A DNA stretch of 64,000 bases from CALCMJ01 sp964475415 (lineage in GTDB: Bacteria; Bacteroidota; Bacteroidia; Chitinophagales; Saprospiraceae). The translations under genes were made by a program, and so were the position numbers. Where the stretch lies: NCBI GenBank assembly GCA_964475415.1, contig CAYYWZ010000012.1:10390-74389 (forward strand), read 5' to 3'. The notes under the pieces are model-generated. The model did no database searches. It had not been told where the DNA came from and saw only the letters and a list, made by a program, of their open reading frames with translations. Of this stretch, positions 43,560-52,364 are shown one piece after another; position 1 is the first letter of the stretch, and every line of letters starts with the position of its first letter.

Positions 43560-45212
43560 TTAAATCCTCATCTCTTTGAAGGCATTGATAAGACCGTTTG
43601 TAGAACTATCATGAGAGCTTACCTGATCATCATTTTCTAATTCTGGCAAGATAGATTTAGCTAGTTGTTTTCCGAGTTCTACTCCCCACTGATCGAAACT
43701 ATAAATATTCCAGATATACCCCTGAACAAAAATCTTATGCTCATACATGGATATCAACTGCCCCAATGAAAAAGGATCGAGCTTTTGTAGTAATATAGAA
43801 TTGCTAGGACGATTACCTTCAAACACTTTATAAGGAATTATAGGTTTATATTCTGCAAGGTCCTTACCTGATTTTTCAAATTCTGTTATAACCTGCTGCT
43901 CCGTCTTACCGTTCATCAAAGCTTCTGTTTGCGCAAAAAAGTTAGACAATAATTTGTTATGATGATCGCCAGTAGGATTTTGAGATTGTGCTGTTGCAAT
44001 AAAATCACATGGAATAAATTTCGTCCCTTGGTGGATGAGTTGGTAGAAAGCATGTTGTCCATTTGTACCCGGCTCGCCCCATATAATCGGCCCAGTTTGA
44101 TATTCTACTTTATGCCCATTTCTATCTACATACTTACCATTACTCTCCATATTGGCCTGTTGCATATATGCAGCAAATCTATGTAAATACTGATCATAAG
44201 GAAGGATAGCTTCTGAAGTAGCGCCGAAAAAATTGTTATACCATATTCCTATAAGCGCAAGGACAACTGGGATATTTTTATTAAAGGATGTATTTCTAAA
44301 ATGCTCATCCATAGAGGCTAAACCCTTCAGTAACAACTCAAAATTTTCATATCCTATCGTTAGAGCTATAGACATGCCTATGGCGCTAGAAAGAGAGTAT
44401 CTCCCTCCTACCCAATCCCAAAACCGAAACATATTATCAGGATCGATCCCAAAGTCCTCTACCCCTTTCTTATTAGTAGACAAGGCTATAAAATGCTTTT
44501 TTATATCGACAGTCGATCCACCTTTACTAAGAAACCAGTCTCTTGCAGATCGTGCATTTGTCATTGTTTCTTGAGTTGTAAAAGTCTTAGAAGCTACAAC
44601 AAATAATGTCGTGTCTGCATCTATATTTTTGAGCGTCTCTGTCAAGTGTGTCCCATCTACATTAGATACATACTTAACTTGGATGCCTTCTTTCCAGTAA
44701 GGCTTTAGTGCTTCGGTCACCATATAAGGTCCTAAGTCGGAACCACCGATACCTATGTTAACAATTGTGTTTATTTTCTTATCTGTAAAACCTTTTATTT
44801 TGCCAGAGTGAAATCTGTCGCAATATTTTTTCATTTGATTTTTTACAGCAGCTATTTCTGGCAGGATATCCGCATCATCTACTAAGATAGAATCTCTAGC
44901 ATTAGATCTAAGTGCTGTATGGAGTACTGCTCGTCCTTCCGTCGCATTGATTTTAGATCCAGAAAACAAATGCTCAATTCCCTTATCAAGCTTTAGCTCA
45001 TCTGCTAAAGCTAGCAATAGCTGAATGGTCTCATCCGTCAAAATATTCTTAGAGTAATCCAGTAACAAATTTTCCTCTCTGATAGAATATCGGTTAAATC
45101 TACCCTTATCTACACTAAACAAATCCTTTATCTGGGTTGACTGGATATTTGCAAAATGCGCTTCTAATTTCTTCCACGCAGCAGTTCGCGTAGGATTTAT
45201 ACTTTCTAACAT
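43560..45212 (-). CDS. pgi: Glucose-6-phosphate isomerase
   Basis: Interconverts glucose 6-phosphate and fructose 6-phosphate in the cytoplasm. 550 residues, as in the long bacterial form. NIGIGGSDLGPYMV and VASKTFTTQETMTNA bind the phosphate, FWDWVGGRYSLSSAIG carries the catalytic arginine, and QLIHQGTKFIPCDF holds the catalytic histidine; a catalytic lysine is expected near the end in QWGVELGKQLA. It is alone, unlike gapA-pgk, so its regulation is separate from the lower part of the pathway. Confidence 0.98.
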   Translation of the reverse strand: MLESINPTRTAAWKKLEAHFANIQSTQIKDLFSVDKGRFNRYSIREENLLLDYSKNILTDETIQLLLALADELKLDKGIEHLFSGSKINATEGRAVLHTALRSNARDSILVDDADILPEIAAVKNQMKKYCDRFHSGKIKGFTDKKINTIVNIGIGGSDLGPYMVTEALKPYWKEGIQVKYVSNVDGTHLTETLKNIDADTTLFVVASKTFTTQETMTNARSARDWFLSKGGSTVDIKKHFIALSTNKKGVEDFGIDPDNMFRFWDWVGGRYSLSSAIGMSIALTIGYENFELLLKGLASMDEHFRNTSFNKNIPVVLALIGIWYNNFFGATSEAILPYDQYLHRFAAYMQQANMESNGKYVDRNGHKVEYQTGPIIWGEPGTNGQHAFYQLIHQGTKFIPCDFIATAQSQNPTGDHHNKLLSNFFAQTEALMNGKTEQQVITEFEKSGKDLAEYKPIIPYKVFEGNRPSNSILLQKLDPFSLGQLISMYEHKIFVQGYIWNIYSFDQWGVELGKQLAKSILPELENDDQVSSHDSSTNGLINAFKEMRI

Positions 45213-45287
45213 ATTACAAATCTAGTGAATATATTATTATGAATAGATTAAATAATCTTTAAAAAAATGAGGATAGAAAATGTATTA

Positions 45288-45833
45288 CTAAATCTTAGGG
45301 TCAGCATAGGAAAAGCCTAGAAGTTCAAATATTCCATTTTCAGGATTTGTATCGTCATTCCTAGATTCATTCAGCACAAATCCATTTCTAGTTAATAATT
45401 TACAAGAGTTCGTATTGTTTTTCTGGGTAAAGGCATCTATCTGGGTCAGTTGCAAATTTTGGAATCCGAAGGCTAATACCATTTCTAATGATTCATTCAT
45501 TATGCCTTGCTTATGATACTCAGGGCACAGATCATAGCCTAGCTCAGCAGTAAGTCGATCTTCAGAAAAATTCCAAAGGCAGATACTGCCGATCATCTTG
45601 TCACTACCCTTTTTAGTAATTGCCCAATAATAAAAAGTCTGATCCTCTAAACCCCTAGCGATCTTTTCTATAAAAGCCAATGCCTTTTCTTTTGTATCAG
45701 CATTAGGTCTTTTGACAAACTTATTTACGTCTTTGTCCGAACGTAGGTAAGATATCATTTCCCAATCTTGCGGCAAGAGCTTTCTAAGAAGGAGTCTTTC
45801 TGAATGGAGGTGGACAATTTTTTTTTGATTCAT
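45288..45833 (-). CDS. GNAT-family N-acetyltransferase (RimJ/RimL type)
   Basis: 181 residues. RLLLRKLLPQDWEMI at the start, GSICLWNF, the acetyl-CoA loop LGYDLCPEYHKQGIMNESLEMVLAFGF and the closing LLTRNGFVLNESR are the ordered motifs of RimL/RimJ-like acetyltransferases. They acetylate N-termini or amines using acetyl-CoA. The specific target is unknown. Confidence 0.88.
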   Translation of the reverse strand: MNQKKIVHLHSERLLLRKLLPQDWEMISYLRSDKDVNKFVKRPNADTKEKALAFIEKIARGLEDQTFYYWAITKKGSDKMIGSICLWNFSEDRLTAELGYDLCPEYHKQGIMNESLEMVLAFGFQNLQLTQIDAFTQKNNTNSCKLLTRNGFVLNESRNDDTNPENGIFELLGFSYADPKI

Positions 45834-46464
45834 ACAAGCTTAGTGGATCATTTTAAAATATATGCTAATAAGTACTTACGGCTTTTCAGAACTCTAAGTT
45901 AAATTAATTTTTTGATCACTTTTTCACTTGTCCTTGTGCAACACTAGAATCTTTTACTTCTACACTTATCTGTTTATACTTGTTGCAAAAATAAGCAGAC
46001 CTAGTAATCCTTAAGGCTAAACTTCTGTCTATTCATTATGCCTTGCGTTGCGCTAGGCTAGAAAAATAGTAGCCCTTCAGGTACGAATAACATCTTATAT
46101 AGATCCATATATTGACTATAATTTTGTACAGGAAATTAAGTTCAAAAACTTAAAAATCTATCTCAGAATCCAAGCAATAATTATTATTCCCTAAATGATT
46201 TAAAATTACAAGCTATTCCAGCCTGTAAGGCTGACATATCTTAACCCAATGAATCAAACTGGGTATAGGAAGGGAATCGCAAAGTAGCCTGTAGGGCTAC
46301 CATGTTCTATATCTGTTTAGAAATCTTGTATTTCTTCTACTAGCTCTATCTTGTCTATATCCAGATTTCTTTTATTGATTAAGATAAGTGGAACATTCGA
46401 ACTATATCGCAGACGGCGCTAAAGCGTCGAGTACATTACTTAATGCATCAAATACAAGATTAAA
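45834..46464. repeat. Intergenic region with REP-like hairpin elements
   Basis: No gene was found. Three short elements share the core CCTGTAGGGCTAC or its reverse: the reverse form around 46068-46082 (GTAGCCCTTCAGGTAC), a diverged copy at 46219-46235 (CAGCCTGTAAGGCTGAC), and GTAGCCTGTAGGGCTACCAT near 46284-46303. Each can form a stem of 5-7 bp. A further GC-rich hairpin (GACGGCGCTAAAGCGTC) lies near 46411-46428. These stand out against the AT-rich background and look like dispersed repetitive palindromes. No transposase is present. Confidence 0.5.
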
Positions 46465-47523
46465 TTAGATTAGGTTCTTTTCTTGCTCGAAATCTAATAA
46501 CCATTGTTTTCTTTCTAGTCCTCCTCCATAACCGGTCAAACTACCATCTTTTCCGATCACCCTGTGACAGGGCACAATGATAGAAATTCTATTATGACCA
46601 TTTGCACTAGCGACAGCTCTTGTAGATGTAGGATTACCCATAGATTCAGCAAGCGCTTGGTAATGAGTTGTATTTCCATAAGCTATACTCTCAAGTGTAC
46701 GCCAGACCTTATTCTGATAATCAGTACCTGGCGTATCTAATATTACATCGAACTTCTTTCTTGTACCATCAAAATATTCTGCTAATTCTTTTTTCCCTCT
46801 TTTAGTATGTTCGTTCTCGCCTATAATAATACTTGCATCGAGTCTTTTTTGCAGATCTTTAAATTCAGTCTCCAGCATCTTCCTGTCTGTAAATTCTAGG
46901 AGACATAAACCCTTGTCCGTGGAACAGATAAACATAGGACCTAAGGGTGTCGTTAATCTATTTATCAAAATAACATTTTTGGACTTACTGTCATTAGGAG
47001 AAGATCCTATGATTTTCTTATAGGTATATGCAAATCCACTGAGGGACTCATATCCTATATCGTAAGCTGTGTCTGTTGTCTTTTTACCATCTTTCAATTC
47101 CTTGTACGCATTATTCACTCTATACATCCGCTGATAAGCATGAAAGGTCAGTCCATAATGCTTCTTAAACCATCGTCTCAGTTTTTCAGGACTGATATTA
47201 TTTTGTCTTAGCTGGTAGTCCTTTATTTTCTTTTTCGGATTATTCTTAACCATGTGGATAGCCTGCTCTACTTCAGCGGGAGGCGTATGTGTATTCTGTG
47301 TGGGATTACAGATCTTACAAGGACGATAGCCATACTTAAGCGCCTCTTTAAAACTTGTATAAAACTCTACATTCTCTTTTTTTGGTTTTCTTGCTCGACA
47401 GGTTGCTATACAGAACACTGAGGTCGTTCTGACTCCTACAAAAAATATACCCACGTAGGTAGAATCTCGTTCTACTAGTGCTTTATAATAGTTATCAATT
47501 TTTTCTTGCTCTCTAATTATCAT
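46465..47523 (-). CDS. ada: Bifunctional DNA repair methyltransferase and transcriptional regulator Ada
   Basis: 352 residues in the full E. coli-type layout. The N-terminal zinc domain has C38, C42, C69 and C72, at the same numbers as E. coli Ada; C38 takes methyl groups from phosphotriesters and turns the protein into an activator. An AraC-type helix-turn-helix follows (about 85-180). The C-terminal O6-methylguanine methyltransferase domain has the acceptor C319 in VPCHRV. It repairs alkylated DNA and induces the adaptive response. No other alkylation gene is adjacent. Confidence 0.96.
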   Translation of the reverse strand: MIIREQEKIDNYYKALVERDSTYVGIFFVGVRTTSVFCIATCRARKPKKENVEFYTSFKEALKYGYRPCKICNPTQNTHTPPAEVEQAIHMVKNNPKKKIKDYQLRQNNISPEKLRRWFKKHYGLTFHAYQRMYRVNNAYKELKDGKKTTDTAYDIGYESLSGFAYTYKKIIGSSPNDSKSKNVILINRLTTPLGPMFICSTDKGLCLLEFTDRKMLETEFKDLQKRLDASIIIGENEHTKRGKKELAEYFDGTRKKFDVILDTPGTDYQNKVWRTLESIAYGNTTHYQALAESMGNPTSTRAVASANGHNRISIIVPCHRVIGKDGSLTGYGGGLERKQWLLDFEQEKNLI

Positions 47524-47624
47524 TTAATGTATGTTGGATCAGCACAAATATCTAGATTAGCTTTTGTTTTAGCAACCGAAAAATTGACAAGTATATTTAT
47601 ATTTCTAAAATAACTGAGATTCTG

Positions 47625-48175
47625 TTAAGCAGATTGAATAACTTTTAATTTTAGGATATTACGATTCTTAGACCATAATAAATTCAATAACTCGAATACC
47701 TTTTCTCCATCCTTTATGTTTTCGAATGTTATATGTGGTCTAGATTCCGCATCTATAAAGCTTATCTTTTTTATCTTATAAATACTTTTAGTTCCAAAAT
47801 GCATCCTTGACAGCTTAGTATTTTTGTAACCTACTAAATTGATAGCAGTTATATCACTGAAAGGAATATCTACTTGCTTCTTCCCATTAGTCCCCAACGA
47901 AATCTAATCCTATCAGGAAGTATAGCATAACGCATAGTTGTAGACAGATAAACCGCTAAAATATAAGGAAAAATAAAAAACAAAGAGAAAGCAATATTAA
48001 AAACATCTCTAAGAAAATACAAACTAACAGCTGTAATGATTAGTTGTATACTAGAATAGATAATCAGTTTTTTTGCGCTAACTTCTTGACTCCATATTTC
48101 TTCATCGATATTAGAAGCTAATAGTTCGTCTAATTCATGTTACTCTATCGCAATCTTTTTCTTATACTGGTGCAC
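47625..48175 (-). pseudogene. Disrupted gene for a two-span membrane protein with PH-like domain
   Basis: Read as one gene from a possible GTG at 48175, the frame meets TAA at 48140-48142 after 11 codons (ending KKKIAIE). It continues in frame with ELDELLASNIDEEIW, two hydrophobic spans and LPDRIRFRWG, then needs one added G in the G-run at 47892-47895 to enter TNGKKQVDIPFSDITAINLV and a PH-like tail ending at 47625. The tail alone is an open frame of 90 codons starting at TTG 47897. Both halves read as good protein, so one ancestral gene of about 180 residues was broken by a nonsense change and a one-base loss. Sequencing error at the homopolymer is possible for the frameshift. It follows the VOC gene by 11 bases. 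Confidence 0.7.
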
Positions 48176-48186
48176 ATCAAATAAAA

Positions 48187-48558
48187 TTACACATGCTGAT
48201 CGATAAGAATAGCATTACCATCAGGATCTAGAACCATAAAACTTCCTGGACCAGTTGTCGTTTCGTCAACCTCAGTTTCTAGACTCTGATTATTAGCTTT
48301 AAGAGATTTCTGGATCGTACGCACATCATCGAATTCATTTAATTCCTGTGCACTGGAATCCCATCCTGGGTTAAAGGTCATGATATTATTCTCAAACATT
48401 CCTTCGAATAAGCCTACAAGTGAAGTTTCATTCTTCATGATTAAATAATTCTTGGCTATGTCTCCAGCAAAAACGGTGAATCCAAGTTGCTCATAGAATG
48501 ACTTAGACTTATGAATATCCTTGACAGCTAGACTTATAGAAAAGGCTCCTAGTTTCAT
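48187..48558 (-). CDS. VOC-family protein (glyoxalase/bleomycin resistance type)
   Basis: 123 residues forming one glyoxalase-type unit: SISLAVKDIHKSKSFYEQLGF at the start and GPGSFMVLDPDGNAILIDQH at the end, the usual two-strand signature. Single-domain members dimerise to form the metal site. The substrate is unknown. A CAAAAATA about 100 bases upstream reads TATTTTTG on this strand (48657-48664) and could be its -7 box. The broken membrane protein gene lies 11 bases downstream. Confidence 0.8.
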   Translation of the reverse strand: MKLGAFSISLAVKDIHKSKSFYEQLGFTVFAGDIAKNYLIMKNETSLVGLFEGMFENNIMTFNPGWDSSAQELNEFDDVRTIQKSLKANNQSLETEVDETTTGPGSFMVLDPDGNAILIDQHV

Positions 48559-48767
48559 AATAGTAAGGTTATTTTGTTAGTTAAGAAAAATGTTTAATGA
48601 ATAATGGAAATCTTTTTAATTGCGTTCCTACCTTGGTAGATATACTTCATCAAAATCAAAAATAGTTTTGATTAATATACGAAATAGAAACAACATCTTG
48701 CTGCTAGAATTTAGAAAATAAGGCTTACAAAGAACTAAACTGAGCTTTAAAAAGGTAAACTATACTG

Positions 48768-49181
48768 TCAATGGGGCAACTTAGATCTAAGCATACCATA
48801 TAGAAAAGTACCAAAAAGTGCACTGATAATCACAATAGCTATTGTCCATATCTGATGTCCAAACAAAACATACAAAGGCCCGGGACATGCACCTGTAAGT
48901 GCCCAGCCTAATCCAAAGATTGTACCTCCTATTATACTTGCTATATAGGTCTTAGGTTTTTCGGAGAATTTCATTTTCTCTCCATTGACATTAAGAAGAT
49001 CTGTCTTCTTCATAAGGAATACACCAATTGCTCCTAACACCACTGCTACACCTATAATCCCATACATATGAAAACTTTGAAACCTAAACATCTCCTGAAT
49101 ACGATACCATGAGATAGCTTCAGATTTAGTCATTACGACTCCGAATAAAATGCCTATAAAAAGAAATTTTAAATACTTCAT
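48768..49181 (-). CDS. YeeE/YedE-family membrane protein, small half (DUF6691 type)
   Basis: 137 residues with four hydrophobic spans. The loop FGLGWALTGACPGPLYVLFGHQ contains the conserved cysteine of one half of the YeeE/YedE (TsuA-like) sulfur-transport fold. The other half is encoded 5 bases upstream on the same strand, and an MBL-rhodanese gene precedes both. In such split pairs the two proteins together make a membrane channel for thiosulfate or a persulfide, with the cysteines relaying sulfur. Substrate identity is inferred. Confidence 0.85.
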   Translation of the reverse strand: MKYLKFLFIGILFGVVMTKSEAISWYRIQEMFRFQSFHMYGIIGVAVVLGAIGVFLMKKTDLLNVNGEKMKFSEKPKTYIASIIGGTIFGLGWALTGACPGPLYVLFGHQIWTIAIVIISALFGTFLYGMLRSKLPH

Positions 49182-49186
49182 GATAA

Positions 49187-49756
49187 TTATATTGACATGA
49201 TAAAGGATAATAATAAATGTGTAGAAAGTAGGCCACCAATAAAAAATCCAATGACCGCAACAAGAGATGGTAACTGGAGATTAGCCAAGCCCGTAATGGC
49301 ATGGCCAGAGGTACAACCACCTGCATACCTTGTACCAAAACCAATAAATATACCTCCTACAATAAGCACTAATAAAGACCTGACACTTGATAACGATTCT
49401 ATAGAAAACAACTCAGGCGGAACGAAATCTCCAGCCTTAGGTGCAGAAATTCCCATTGCATTTAAATCATTAATTGTTGCTTGGGACAAAGCTACAGGTA
49501 CAGAAGATTGCAAATAGTTAGAAGCAAGAAAACCTCCTAGAATAGCTCCAACAACAAACACCAATAACCACCCATGTGATTTCCAATTATAATCAAAATA
49601 ATCTGCTAATTTACCAGCTCCTCCGGCTGAACAAATAGCCTTAAAAGAACTAGAAACACCAAACTGTTTTCCAAAATAAATCATGAGAAACATCACAAAG
49701 GCTATCATAACTCCTGACACCGACCAGTGCCACGGTTGACTTATATACTCTATCAT
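49187..49756 (-). CDS. YeeE/YedE-family membrane protein, large half
   Basis: 189 residues from the ATG at 49756. A TTG at 49795 would also be in frame but overlaps the preceding gene by 22 bases. Five or so hydrophobic spans; IGFGTRYAGGCTSGHAITG holds the conserved cysteine of the sulfur-transport fold, and an earlier CSAGGAGKLADY segment carries another. It sits between the MBL-rhodanese gene and the small half, with 5 bases before the latter. The set resembles the split PmpA/PmpB-type sulfur uptake pairs. Confidence 0.88.
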   Translation of the reverse strand: MIEYISQPWHWSVSGVMIAFVMFLMIYFGKQFGVSSSFKAICSAGGAGKLADYFDYNWKSHGWLLVFVVGAILGGFLASNYLQSSVPVALSQATINDLNAMGISAPKAGDFVPPELFSIESLSSVRSLLVLIVGGIFIGFGTRYAGGCTSGHAITGLANLQLPSLVAVIGFFIGGLLSTHLLLSFIMSI

Positions 49757-49773
49757 AATAGTTTTTAATTTTA

Positions 49774-51192
49774 TTAGCTGACTAGTGACGGACAACTACC
49801 TTCTAGATTGACATTACATTTTTTCAAATCTTCAAATGAAGCTAGTACATTGACAATATTATTGTAACCTTTAGATTTAAGAATAGAACTTGCAACGGTA
49901 GACCTGTAACCGCTTCTACAATGAAGATGCAAAGTAAGATCCTTATCGAGCGTATCTTTTTCTGAATTTATAAAGTCTAAAGGATAGCTAATTGCATTCT
50001 TAAGATGTGTTGACTCATATTCGCCTGGCTTTCTTACATCTATTATGTTAAGTGAATCCTTATCTCCTTGAATATTTTGAAAATCTTCCGCAGATATCGT
50101 TGTGATGGAATGAATTACTTTTCCCGCGTCCGACCATGCATCTACACCACCATCTATAAAACCTATTGCATTATCATACCCTACCCTAGCTAATCTCCTT
50201 ACCGCCTCAGCCTCTCTTCCAGCAGGCGTAACTAATAGAATCTTCTGATTTAGATTTTCTACTAGTGCTCCTACCCATGGTGCGAAACTACCATCTAGAC
50301 CAATAAATATAGAACCGGGGATAAAGGACTTACCAAAATCATCTTTAGCTCTGACATCTAGTATTATCGTATCATCAGCCTTAGCCAATGTATCGAACTC
50401 TTCTACCGAAAGAGGTTTCAAGCCTTTCTTCATAACCTCATCTATAGAATTGTACCCTTTTTTATTTAAAGCTGCATTTTTTGAAAAATACTGTGGAGGA
50501 GCAAGAAGTCCATCGGTGACCTCTTCTATAAATTCTGATCTAGACATATCCGATCTAAGCGCATAATTATTGACTTTTTGCTCACCCAGCGTACTCCACG
50601 TCTCACTACTCATGTTTTTACCACACGAAGATCCAGCTCCATGTGCTGGATAAATTATCAAATTGTCATCTAATGGCATTATTTTATTCCTCAAACTATC
50701 AAACAACCATCCCGCTAAATCTTCTTGACTCAGATTAGTAGCCTTCTGAGCTAAATCTGGTCTACCCACATCTCCTATAAATAGCGTATCCCCCGTAAAG
50801 AGGCAATGCTCATTTCCTTGCTCATTTCTCAGCAAATAGCAAGAGCTTTCCGGAGTATGACCAGGCGTATGAAGTACTTCTATTTCTATATCACCTATCT
50901 TAAACACTTGTCCATCTGTTGCTTCTATTATGTCAAAATCAGTAACAGCGGTTGGGCCATATACGATTTGAGCACCTGTCTTCTTTGCTAGATCTACATG
51001 TCCAGAAACAAAATCTGCATGAAAATGTGTTTCAAAGATATACTTGATTTTTACACCTCTTTCTTCTGCTCTTCTTATATAGGGTTCTGATTCTCTTAGC
51101 GGATCTATTACTGCTGCTTCTCCATTAGACTCTATAAAGTAAGATCCTTGTGCAAGACAGGCTGTATATATTTGTTCGATGGTAGATGACAT
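49774..51192 (-). CDS. MBL-fold persulfide dioxygenase-rhodanese fusion (CstB/ETHE1-like)
   Basis: 472 residues from the ATG at 51192; the longer frame from TTG at 51228 is less likely. Residues 1-250 are an ETHE1-like metallo-beta-lactamase fold with ETHFHADFVSGH as the iron site and HTPGHTPESS further on. Two rhodanese domains follow. The first has TPAGREAE where the cysteine loop should be, so it lacks the active cysteine; the second has HCRSGYRS with the cysteine intact. It oxidises glutathione or bacillithiol-type persulfide to sulfite and passes sulfur to the rhodanese. Its position with YeeE/YedE halves indicates sulfide or thiosulfate handling. Confidence 0.9.
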   Translation of the reverse strand: MSSTIEQIYTACLAQGSYFIESNGEAAVIDPLRESEPYIRRAEERGVKIKYIFETHFHADFVSGHVDLAKKTGAQIVYGPTAVTDFDIIEATDGQVFKIGDIEIEVLHTPGHTPESSCYLLRNEQGNEHCLFTGDTLFIGDVGRPDLAQKATNLSQEDLAGWLFDSLRNKIMPLDDNLIIYPAHGAGSSCGKNMSSETWSTLGEQKVNNYALRSDMSRSEFIEEVTDGLLAPPQYFSKNAALNKKGYNSIDEVMKKGLKPLSVEEFDTLAKADDTIILDVRAKDDFGKSFIPGSIFIGLDGSFAPWVGALVENLNQKILLVTPAGREAEAVRRLARVGYDNAIGFIDGGVDAWSDAGKVIHSITTISAEDFQNIQGDKDSLNIIDVRKPGEYESTHLKNAISYPLDFINSEKDTLDKDLTLHLHCRSGYRSTVASSILKSKGYNNIVNVLASFEDLKKCNVNLEGSCPSLVS

Positions 51193-51263
51193 AATTGTAT
51201 AATTTTCTAGAATACTATAAAAGTACAAATAATCAGTAGCTAAGTAAAATTAGAGATATGCTC

Positions 51264-52124
51264 TTATGAATTTTTATCCTTTTTTTTACGCAAAAGTCCT
51301 TCTTGTACTACAGAAGCAACTAAATTTCCATTCATGTCAAAAATATTCCCTCTAGTAAATCCTCTTGCATTAGAACTACTAGGGCTCTCTAGCGCATACA
51401 ACAACCACTCATCTATCCTAAAATCTCTATGAAACCACATCGCATGATCCAAACTAGCTAATTGTACTTGTTCTATCGTTATTTCATGAGGTCTAAGTGC
51501 TGTGATCAATAGATTATAGTCCGATGCATAAGCAAGAATCTTTCTATGAATTCTAGGGTCATCAGGAAGCTTGCCTTTGTATTTCATCCATATGTTTTGT
51601 ACAGGTTCACTTTTTACAGGAAACAAAAAATCTGGAATTTCTACTGGCTTAAACTCTATAGGTTTCTCTATCATCATCCTCTGCATGTAGTCAGGAATAA
51701 GACCGCTGAATTTTTTAGCAATCTCATAATCAGATGCCAATTCATCAGGCATAATAACCTTAGGCATTTCTATCTGATGATCTAATCCATCTTGGGTTTT
51801 CTGAAAAGATGCAGCCAATACAAAGATATCAGCTCCATTCTGTATTGCCTTAACTCTTCTTGTAGAAAAACTACCACCATTTCTAGTAATGTCAACTTTA
51901 TAAACGATAGGTAGACTTGTATCTCCTGGTAAAATAAAATAACCATGACAAGAATGTAAATGTCGATCTGAATCTACGGTGTCTGTAGCAGCATCTATCG
52001 CTTGCGCTAGTACCTGTCCTCCAAAAACTCTATTCCCAGCTTCTTGCATCTGATGGCCTCTATACAAGGTTTTATCAATTTTCTCTAGAGATAGAATCTC
52101 CATCAATTTATTTGCTGAATCCAT
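51264..52124 (-). CDS. tesB: Acyl-CoA thioesterase II
   Basis: 286 residues with two hot-dog folds. TLYRGHQMQEAGNRVFGGQVLAQAIDAA opens the first, and SLDHAMWFHRDFRIDEWLLYALESPSSSNARGFTRGNIF carries the D-S/T-Q catalytic region of the second, all diagnostic of TesB. It hydrolyses medium and long acyl-CoA to free fatty acid and CoA in the cytoplasm. The length is normal. It is upstream of the sulfur operon on the same strand but has an ordinary gap to it. Confidence 0.94.
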   Translation of the reverse strand: MDSANKLMEILSLEKIDKTLYRGHQMQEAGNRVFGGQVLAQAIDAATDTVDSDRHLHSCHGYFILPGDTSLPIVYKVDITRNGGSFSTRRVKAIQNGADIFVLAASFQKTQDGLDHQIEMPKVIMPDELASDYEIAKKFSGLIPDYMQRMMIEKPIEFKPVEIPDFLFPVKSEPVQNIWMKYKGKLPDDPRIHRKILAYASDYNLLITALRPHEITIEQVQLASLDHAMWFHRDFRIDEWLLYALESPSSSNARGFTRGNIFDMNGNLVASVVQEGLLRKKKDKNS

Positions 52125-52310
52125 AATTCACAAAATCTAAATTTGTTATTAATTAAGAGGTTTATGTAAATGCTAATGTAAAAAATAACCAGAAGGTATT
52201 GTCCATTCCCTACTTTCCGTCAATAATCACAAAAACTTGCGAAAAATAATAAACAAATAGCTATTTCTTTCGTTATGCGTGAGACTTTAAAGAGTAGAAT
52301 TATACCATAT

Positions 52311-52337
52311 AACGCAAAGATGGACTAACTTTGCGTT
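52311..52337 (+). promoter_or_regulatory. -7 promoter box inside a 9-bp inverted repeat
   Basis: AACGCAAAG (52311-52319) and CTTTGCGTT (52329-52337) are perfect inverted repeats with a 9-base spacer. The right arm overlaps TAACTTTG at 52326-52333, an exact TAnnTTTG match. Transcription would start just after it, some 25-30 bases before the TTG start of the DUF5686 gene. A factor bound to the repeat would cover the promoter, so an operator is likely; a structured RNA end is the alternative. Confidence 0.55.
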
Positions 52338-52364
52338 TCATTCAGTTACGCTAACTTCTAGATT

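Noticed and set aside
49197..49517. 106-codon plus-strand frame opposite the YeeE/YedE gene
   Set aside because: Antisense to a clear membrane protein gene and rich in chance codons, with no independent evidence.
49757..49795. TTG start extending the YeeE/YedE large half
   Set aside because: Would overlap the previous gene by 22 bases, and an ATG gives a normal membrane protein start.
51193..51228. TTG start extending the MBL-rhodanese protein by 12 residues
   Set aside because: The added residues (hydrophobic and aromatic) match nothing in the family, which begins near MSSTIEQIY; the ATG at 51192 is preferred.
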